6,347 bases of DNA, taken from JAIPEK01 sp041685935. Its GTDB lineage: Bacteria; Desulfobacterota; Desulfobacteria; Desulfobacterales; Desulfobacteraceae. Shown one piece after another: positions 1 through 4,504 of this stretch. Under the pieces are notes generated by a model. The model was not told where the DNA came from. It searched no databases and worked only from the letters and a program-made list of their open reading frames with translations. Position 1 is the stretch's first letter, and each line of letters starts with the position of its first letter. The stretch is taken from contig JAWLES010000140.1 of the NCBI GenBank assembly GCA_041685935.1, positions 1 through 6,347 on the forward strand, read 5' to 3'. The position numbers and the translations under genes are program-made.

Positions 1-356
1 TTTTCATCCTCCAGGTACCTGTGAAAAGAGTCCCCCACACTCTCCTTTTTGGTGGCGAACGAAATTTTTCCTTTGTAATCGTAGATATACACCCGGGTGG
101 AGGGCAGGTTCTCCTCGAGTTCGGCAAACTGCTTTCTTACCACGTCATTCTCCCCCACTGACAGGGAATGGGTCACACCGCCCACGACGGAATCGGCCAT
201 CTCTTCACACCGAAGCTCCATCTGTGAATCCAGAATTTTTCTCTGGTATTTATAGTTGACCCCGATCACGACTCCAAGCATCAAAAACACGATGGCCGCC
301 ACATAAACAGCCGACCTGAACCATCCATGATCCCGCCAATAGGAAGAAATCGACAT
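1..356 (-). CDS. Single-pass membrane sensor protein, N-terminal part (cut by window edge)
   Basis: The minus-strand frame opens at ATG 356-354 and runs off the left edge after 118 complete codons, so the C-terminus and output domain are missing. An AAAGGGG ribosome binding site lies 4 nt upstream (361-367). Residues 1-14 are a short basic cytoplasmic tail, and residues about 15-35 (AVYVAAIVFLMLGVVIGV) form a clear membrane segment. The rest looks extracytoplasmic. It includes helix-like SLSVGENDVVRKQFAEL and a PAS/Cache-like strand pattern (VYIYDYKGKISFAT), as seen at the sensing end of histidine kinases, chemoreceptors and diguanylate cyclases. I cannot tell which of these it is. It lies 66 nt after the HDOD regulator on the same strand with no terminator between, so it is probably in the same operon and may be a second input to the pathway. 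Confidence 0.8.
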   Translation of the reverse strand, partial: MSISSYWRDHGWFRSAVYVAAIVFLMLGVVIGVNYKYQRKILDSQMELRCEEMADSVVGGVTHSLSVGENDVVRKQFAELEENLPSTRVYIYDYKGKISFATKKESVGDSFHRYLEDE

Positions 357-360
357 AAAA

Positions 361-367
361 ACCCCTT
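361..367 (-). promoter_or_regulatory. Ribosome binding site of the partial membrane sensor
   Basis: AAAGGGG on the minus strand sits 4 nt before ATG 356. It fixes the start of the sensor just ahead of its membrane segment. The gap around it (357-422) shows neither a GC-rich hairpin followed by a T-run nor a convincing promoter, so it looks like an intra-operon spacer. Confidence 0.6.
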
Positions 368-422
368 TGCATCAATTAAAAGTAAACCGGATTATTGTTT
401 TTCACTTTTTTCATACTCCACC

Positions 423-1637
423 CTACCCGGAAACAACCTTTTTGACAACCTCTTCAATATAACTCCGCTGTTCCGATATCATGTCGAACACGGATTCCTC
501 CACATCCGCCGGCGGCCCGGGCCCGAAAACCCTTCCATGGGCATATGCGGCTGCGACATGCACCAGGGCGCAGAGGAACTTTTCGCTTTCAGGTGCTTCA
601 AACGGATCATGGTGGTGCATGGCGCACTCGATGATCGGGTACGGCATATTGAACATGTCAAGGACAAACGCCCCGAGTTCCTGGTGATCCAAACCGCACT
701 CGCTTCTCTCCACGGTGCGGATATCCTCTCCGGGAGCCGCGACGAGACGCTTTCTTGCGGCACGGTACAGGTCCGGCATTTTCACCAGCATTACAATGGC
801 GCCGATGTCGTGAAGCAGGCCGCAGCAGCTGATTTCATCCGGAGTTTTTTTCCCTGAAAGTTCAGCATAAAGGCTGTTGAACAGAGCTCCTGACAACTCT
901 GCATGCTTTTTCAAAAGCAAAAGCTCCTTTTTTTCTTTGCTTGAACCGGAAAAAAGGTTGAAAAGCTCCACCGTGATAACGATATTGCGTACCGTATTCA
1001 GTCCCATTATCAGCAGGGCCTCCTTGACCGATCCGATATTGCTGCCGTAGAATGCCGAATTGGCCGTTGCCAGTATCCCGGACACAAGTACCGGGTCCCT
1101 GGCCAGGAACCGGGCAAGATCTTCCATTGAACTGTTGTTTCTGATCATGGTCATCAGCCGGTTATACGTGGCCGCCTGCAGGGGAATTTCCTTGACATTC
1201 AAATCACCGCTGCCCCATTTTTCCCTGTACCGGTTCAGCCGCGCACCCAGATCCAGAAATCTTTTAATATGGGTTTTCAGAACGCTCATGGGACAGGGTT
1301 TTGTCAAATAGGCACCGGCAACACCTTCCGCCACTATCTTAACCATGCTCTGCCGTTCCGTATACCCGCTGTACACTATCCTGATAACACCGGGCTTTCT
1401 TTGCCTGACCTCGGACAGGAACTCGTAACCGTCTATTTTTTTCATCCGGATATCAGCGATCACCATGTCCACCTGCACTGAATCAAGGTATGACAGGGCC
1501 TGTTCTCCGTCGGATGCAATCAGCAGGGAAAACGGTTCCTCTCTGAGGGCCCGTTTGAACGACCTTGCCAGGGCAGGATCATCATCAACAATTAAAACGG
1601 TTTTTGCCTCAGGAGTCCCGGTGGTCATAACCTTCAT
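423..1637 (-). CDS. Response regulator with HDOD output domain
   Basis: This is a 404-aa cytoplasmic two-component regulator. The receiver spans about residues 12-130, with acidic pocket D18-D20, phospho-acceptor D62 (VIADIRM), switch S90 (IVYSGYT) and K113 in LTKP. The HDOD domain spans about 150-350. It shows the family hallmarks LARDPVLVSGILATANSAFYG (180-198) and IMGLNTVRNIVI, then GLLHDIG (273-279) and HHH at 341-343. HDOD domains are HD-superfamily relatives that usually act by protein contact rather than hydrolysis. This one keeps H276-D277, but HDIG is followed by Ala instead of the Lys of HD-GYP enzymes, and the late VHVAAAYAH segment has Ala where related proteins often have Asp. 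I therefore expect a signalling role. The start overlaps the kinase stop by 29 nt, or 20 nt if M4 at 1628 is used, which suggests translational coupling and a cognate pair. GAGG lies 3 nt before M1. Confidence 0.95.
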   Translation of the reverse strand: MKVMTTGTPEAKTVLIVDDDPALARSFKRALREEPFSLLIASDGEQALSYLDSVQVDMVIADIRMKKIDGYEFLSEVRQRKPGVIRIVYSGYTERQSMVKIVAEGVAGAYLTKPCPMSVLKTHIKRFLDLGARLNRYREKWGSGDLNVKEIPLQAATYNRLMTMIRNNSSMEDLARFLARDPVLVSGILATANSAFYGSNIGSVKEALLIMGLNTVRNIVITVELFNLFSGSSKEKKELLLLKKHAELSGALFNSLYAELSGKKTPDEISCCGLLHDIGAIVMLVKMPDLYRAARKRLVAAPGEDIRTVERSECGLDHQELGAFVLDMFNMPYPIIECAMHHHDPFEAPESEKFLCALVHVAAAYAHGRVFGPGPPADVEESVFDMISEQRSYIEEVVKKVVSG

Positions 1638-3471
1638 TATCCTCTTTCTGCAGCAGGGGCTGCGTGTCCGGATTCAACGGCAGAGAAACGGTGAAGCAGG
1701 CCCCGCCCCGGTCTGAATTCTCCACCTTCAGCCTCCCCTTATGCCTGTTAACCACTATGTCGTAGGCGATGTTCAGGCCGAGACCGGTTCCCTTGCCCAC
1801 CGGCTTTGTGGTGTAAAACGGATCAAAAACCTTGTCAATGACCTCATCCGGGATTCCCGGACCGGTGTCGGTTATGGAGCAGCACACAGCCGCATCTTCC
1901 TCCCATGTTTCAATGAGGATCTCTCCTCTCTCGGTTTTGCCGGCTTCCTTGACAGCCTGGGCGGCATTCACGATAATGTTCAGGAACACCTGGTTGATCT
2001 CGTCGGCTCTGCACATAACCTGCCCGACCCCGCCAAAACGGGTAGTCACTTCAGCCACATACTTGATCTCATTGCGGGCAACTTCGAGGGTGGTACGGAT
2101 GCTGTCTTCGATGTTAACCAGAGAGAACCGGTCCGTCTGGTCCACCCGGGAAAAGTCCTTGAGCGTGCTCACGATGTCCGTGACCCTGACAAGCCCTTCC
2201 AGGTTGTCAGGAACAAGGGATTCAATATCCTCCATGATATAATCCATGTCATACCTTCCCCTGATTTCACGGACAACTTCTTCATCCAGCTTTTCCTCGT
2301 ACTCGGTGATCACCTTTTTAATCGAGTTAAGATACCCTTCCATGATCTCAAAATTGCTGTATACGAAACTGATCGGGGTGTTAAGTTCATGAGCCACCCC
2401 TGCGGCAAGCTGACCTATGCTGGAGAGTTTCTCCTGCCGGATCAGAATGGACTGGTCCTGCCTGATCCTCTCATTGGCGGCCTCAAGCTCTTCTGTTTTC
2501 TTTTTCAGGTCCGCTTCCCGCTTTAAAAGTCTTGCATGCATATGCTCAAACTGCTTTCTGAAATCCTTGAATTCCTTGAGCCAGAACCTGTATGACCCGG
2601 TTTCCGGTGCCTCGCCCCGTCCCCACTGGTCCGCCATATCCCCGAATATATGCAAAGGCTGGACAATCCACCTGTGCATGAGCGCCAGGACTCCAACGAT
2701 AAGCAATCCGGCCAGACAGACGCGGAAAAGCACAAGGCTGATCACGAGGGAATGGTTGGCCTCTTCCCTGAATCCATCTGAAATGGACAGTGAAATCAGG
2801 TAATCCGGGGGCATAAACTCCACCGTTCGGGTCAAGCCCTCAGCCTCCCCCCCTGCCCGGGCAATGACCAGGTCATTTTTCCTGATCGACACGTGCATGT
2901 TGATGCCGTCCCCTTTCTGAAGCTCCAGGGTCTCCACCATCAGCCGGACCGGAAGGAGGCATCCGAAGAATCCGTTTACCAGGTCCTTATCTTTAACCGG
3001 TGCCAGGATATTCAGGAAAAACTCCCCGTCATGTTTTACAATTTCCGAAAAACCTCCTTTTGCGGAATCTTTCACTCTGTTGAGTAAACCTGTGCCTTTC
3101 ATATCCGGAACAGGGGTATCCAGCGTCTTATGAATCAGGTTACCCCGGCGGTCCAGCATCACAAACTGGTGTTTTTCACCAAAAAAGCGCAGGGTATCCA
3201 TGAAATCATTCACGATCCTCCGGGTGGATTCAGGGTGACGGGCACCCAGGCGGATCATGGGGAACTTTGCATAATCATTGACAAGCCGCTCCCTGGTATC
3301 CACATAATTTATAAACATGGAACGGACATTGTGGAGCTGTCGTTGAATGAACCGCTCCTGTCCCTTCTCAAAGGTGCTGTCCACGGTATAGTAAACCACC
3401 GTGGAAGTCAAAACCGTGATGAGAACAAATGCGGAAACAATAAACGTTGTAATCAGTGTTGCAAATCTCAC
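1609..3471 (-). CDS. Membrane-bound sensor histidine kinase with large extracytoplasmic sensor
   Basis: This 620-aa kinase starts at GTG 3471, which I prefer to an ATG at 3735: the extra 88 codons look non-coding and would span the promoter at 3515-3542. GGAGG (3484-3488) lies 12 nt upstream, a rather long spacing. Membrane segments lie at about residues 5-28 and 242-265 and enclose some 210 residues. That region looks like a double Cache-type sensor (FVMLDRRGNLIHKT at 103-116, ILAPVKD at 155-161); its ligand is unknown. A HAMP-like linker and coiled coil (about 270-348) lead to the H-box SSIGQLAAGVAHELNTP with phospho-acceptor H361. The ATPase domain has N-box N493/N498/N502, G1 DTGPGIP (535-541), F-box DPFYTT and G2 GKGTGLGL (559-566). 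All catalytic motifs are intact. It is first in its operon, overlaps the HDOD regulator, and is divergent from two further receivers, so it may phosphorylate several partners. Confidence 0.96.
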   Translation of the reverse strand: MRFATLITTFIVSAFVLITVLTSTVVYYTVDSTFEKGQERFIQRQLHNVRSMFINYVDTRERLVNDYAKFPMIRLGARHPESTRRIVNDFMDTLRFFGEKHQFVMLDRRGNLIHKTLDTPVPDMKGTGLLNRVKDSAKGGFSEIVKHDGEFFLNILAPVKDKDLVNGFFGCLLPVRLMVETLELQKGDGINMHVSIRKNDLVIARAGGEAEGLTRTVEFMPPDYLISLSISDGFREEANHSLVISLVLFRVCLAGLLIVGVLALMHRWIVQPLHIFGDMADQWGRGEAPETGSYRFWLKEFKDFRKQFEHMHARLLKREADLKKKTEELEAANERIRQDQSILIRQEKLSSIGQLAAGVAHELNTPISFVYSNFEIMEGYLNSIKKVITEYEEKLDEEVVREIRGRYDMDYIMEDIESLVPDNLEGLVRVTDIVSTLKDFSRVDQTDRFSLVNIEDSIRTTLEVARNEIKYVAEVTTRFGGVGQVMCRADEINQVFLNIIVNAAQAVKEAGKTERGEILIETWEEDAAVCCSITDTGPGIPDEVIDKVFDPFYTTKPVGKGTGLGLNIAYDIVVNRHKGRLKVENSDRGGACFTVSLPLNPDTQPLLQKEDNEGYDHRDS

Positions 3472-3483
3472 TATTTCCCGGTC

Positions 3484-3488
3484 CCTCC
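3484..3488 (-). promoter_or_regulatory. Ribosome binding site candidate for the kinase GTG start
   Basis: GGAGG on the minus strand lies 12 nt before GTG 3471, longer than the usual 5-9 nt. It is the only strong Shine-Dalgarno between the predicted transcription start and the first membrane segment, and no ATG exists in frame there. The GTG start is thus the best choice, but not certain. Confidence 0.45.
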
Positions 3489-3514
3489 GGTTGACTGCGG
3501 GTCGTTTAAAGTTC

Positions 3515-3542
3515 AGTATACAATAAAACGCTTTCCCGTCAA
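3515..3542 (-). promoter_or_regulatory. Sigma-70-type promoter of the kinase operon
   Basis: On the minus strand, TTGACG (3542-3537) and TATACT (3520-3515) are separated by 16 bp. Each box matches the consensus at five of six positions. Transcription would start near 3508, giving a leader of about 37 nt before GTG 3471. The leader contains GGAGG. The promoter therefore supports the short kinase start and argues against the longer open frame. Confidence 0.65.
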
Positions 3543-3567
3543 TGCCGAAAAACGAAATCGCTACCGG

Positions 3568-3596
3568 TTGTTTCCAAATTGAATTTGCGGTATATT
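3568..3596 (+). promoter_or_regulatory. Promoter candidate for the rightward response-regulator operon
   Basis: TTGTTT (3568-3573) and TATATT (3591-3596) are separated by exactly 17 bp. The -10 box matches five of six consensus positions. The -35 box matches only three, as is common for promoters that need an activator. Transcription would start near 3603 and run into the strong ribosome binding site at 3643-3650. The -35 box is 25 bp from that of the divergent kinase promoter, so one bound regulator could affect both. Confidence 0.45.
3575..3587. promoter_or_regulatory. Perfect 13-bp palindrome within the rightward promoter spacer (operator candidate)
   Basis: CAAATT-G-AATTTG is a perfect inverted repeat with 6-bp arms and a 1-bp centre. 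It lies wholly between the -35 and -10 boxes of the rightward promoter candidate, where a bound dimer would block RNA polymerase. No DNA-binding domain is visible among the regulators in the window, so any binding protein would be encoded elsewhere. Confidence 0.35.
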
Positions 3597-3602
3597 GAAA
3601 CT

Positions 3603-3624
3603 GAATCCGGCAAATATTGGATTC
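3603..3624. repeat. Inverted repeat at the predicted rightward transcription start
   Basis: GAATCC (3603-3608) and GGATTC (3619-3624) are perfect inverted arms around a 10-nt AT-rich centre that itself contains AATATT. As DNA it could be an operator placed at +1. As RNA it would form a 6-bp hairpin at the very 5' end of the leader, where such a stem could affect stability or translation. No T-run follows, so it is not a terminator. Confidence 0.35.
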
Positions 3625-3642
3625 CTGCTCCATACAGATGAC

Positions 3643-3650
3643 AAAGGAGG
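3643..3650 (+). promoter_or_regulatory. Strong Shine-Dalgarno opening the leader ORF chain
   Basis: AAAGGAGG is a near-ideal Shine-Dalgarno followed by CATT and ATG 3655. It is the strongest ribosome binding site in the window. It belongs to a tiny ORF rather than to the 248-aa regulator about 100 nt downstream, which has no evident site of its own. Confidence 0.6.
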
Positions 3651-3654
3651 CATT

Positions 3655-3720
3655 ATGACACATGCCCGAATAAATCCGTTCGAGCTGCATGCTTATTCCT
3701 GTGGGAGATTCAAAAAATGA
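3655..3720 (+). CDS. Putative 21-codon leader peptide / small ORF
   Basis: ATG 3655 follows AAAGGAGG with a 4-nt gap and reads 21 codons to TGA 3718-3720. The peptide begins MTHARINPFELH and ends YSCGRFKK, with one Cys. It has no membrane segment and no run of a single amino acid as in classical attenuators. It lies in the leader downstream of the rightward promoter candidate, which supports translation rather than chance. The stop overlaps ATG 3717 of a second tiny ORF. It may be a real small protein or a translated leader that controls the next gene; I do not recognise the sequence. Conservation of the peptide in relatives would decide. Confidence 0.45.
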   Translation: MTHARINPFELHAYSCGRFKK

Positions 3721-3755
3721 TTGCGATTTCAACACTTAAAATGCAAAGCTATTGA
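3717..3755 (+). CDS. Putative 12-codon relay ORF linking the leader peptide to the response regulator
   Basis: ATG 3717 overlaps the stop of the 21-codon ORF as ATGA. The frame encodes MIAISTLKMQSY and stops at TGA 3753-3755, 2 nt before ATG 3758 of the response regulator. Alone it would be ignored. Its value lies in geometry: a ribosome that loads at 3643-3650 could reinitiate at ATGA and terminate next to the start of a regulator that lacks its own Shine-Dalgarno. A -1 slip on the A-run at 3712-3717 would also bring ribosomes to the same stop. The function is inferred from position only. Confidence 0.3.
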   Translation: MIAISTLKMQSY

Positions 3756-3757
3756 CA

Positions 3758-4504
3758 ATGGAACAGCATAAAATCCATGCCGTTCTTGTGGTGGATGATG
3801 AGGAGAACATCGGCAAGGCTGTCACCCGCATACTCAAAAAATACGGCATCCGGACGGTCTTCGCCCCATCAGGGGAGGCTGCACTGGCAGAGATACAAAA
3901 TACCGATTCCCCCTTCCCGGTGATCATCTCGGATCAGAGAATGCCAGGCATGAAAGGGTACGAATTTCTGGAAAAATCCATCGACCTTCTGCCCGGTTCC
4001 ATCCGCATTCTTATGAGTGGATATTCAGATCTTGATGCAGTGATTGAATCGGTTAACAAGGGGCGTATCCACAGGTTCATCCCCAAGCCCTGGAAAAACG
4101 AAGAGCTTGTAAATGCTGTCCGGGAGGGGATTGAGCAGCATGAACTGGTCTTTGAAAACCAGCGCCTTCTGCGTACCGCCAAGGAGCAGAACAAAAAACT
4201 GCACGAGGTGGCCCAAGAATTCCGCAGAAAAACAGGCAGACATAAAAAAACCATTTCTCAGCTCAACCGGGAAATTGAGACACTGGAGAAAAAGATTGAA
4301 AGTCTGGAGCACACCCCGGAGCGGATACGGGAAACAGGCCTGAAGGAAGTTGAAAACTTGCTTTTCGAAAAAGATCTTCTCACTTTTGACGGAATCGGCC
4401 GGGTTTACCAAAGCACACTTGATGAACTGTATGAACAGCTTTCCGACACAGCCCGAAGAAGCGGTTTTTCCCTGCCCGGTTCTCCCGGTGAAGGATCATC
4501 ATGA
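3758..4504 (+). CDS. Response regulator with coiled-coil C-terminal tail
   Basis: This 248-aa cytoplasmic protein starts at ATG 3758; TTG 3752 is an in-frame alternative with no better ribosome binding site. The receiver spans residues 6-125, with D13-D14, phospho-acceptor D59 (IISDQRMPGMKG), switch S87 (ILMSGYS) and K110 in PKPW. The tail has no DNA-binding or enzyme domain: residues about 128-185 form a charged coiled coil (QNKKLHEV, REIETLEKKIESLE), followed by a helical end with GFSLP at 236-240. It strongly resembles the first 240 residues of the next gene, so the two are probably paralogues. The stop overlaps the next start as ATGA. With only a coiled-coil tail, it likely acts by protein contact, for example by pairing with its neighbour or as a phosphate sink. 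The receiver call is firm; the role is inferred. Confidence 0.93.
   Translation: MEQHKIHAVLVVDDEENIGKAVTRILKKYGIRTVFAPSGEAALAEIQNTDSPFPVIISDQRMPGMKGYEFLEKSIDLLPGSIRILMSGYSDLDAVIESVNKGRIHRFIPKPWKNEELVNAVREGIEQHELVFENQRLLRTAKEQNKKLHEVAQEFRRKTGRHKKTISQLNREIETLEKKIESLEHTPERIRETGLKEVENLLFEKDLLTFDGIGRVYQSTLDELYEQLSDTARRSGFSLPGSPGEGSS
4490..4495 (+). promoter_or_regulatory. Ribosome binding site of the receiver-FapA fusion gene
   Basis: GAAGGA lies 5 nt before ATG 4501, inside the last codons of the preceding regulator. Together with the ATGA stop/start overlap it fixes the start and indicates coupled translation of the two receiver genes. Confidence 0.6.

Noticed and set aside
376..414. A 12-codon minus-strand ORF (MKKVKNNNPVYF) after GGTGGAGT in the gap before the membrane sensor
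   Set aside because: It is very short and AT-rich, and the following sensor gene has its own good ribosome binding site. Nothing requires it.
357..422. Possible terminator or internal promoter between the HDOD gene and the sensor gene
   Set aside because: No GC-rich hairpin with a T-run and no paired -35/-10 boxes are visible. The gap fits an intra-operon spacer.
1741..2526. A 261-codon open frame on the plus strand opposite the kinase
   Set aside because: It lies antisense to the kinase ATPase, H-box and linker region, whose motifs are all intact. The translated product shows no recognisable domain, so it is a shadow frame.
3130..3582. A 150-codon plus-strand open frame running into the control region
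   Set aside because: It is antisense to the kinase sensor domain and its promoter, has no ribosome binding site I can see, and its product is low in recognisable features.
3612..3640. Possible sigma-54 promoter near TTGGATTCCTGCTCC
   Set aside because: The GG and GC dinucleotides are 6 nt apart rather than the 10 nt needed, so the -24/-12 geometry fails.
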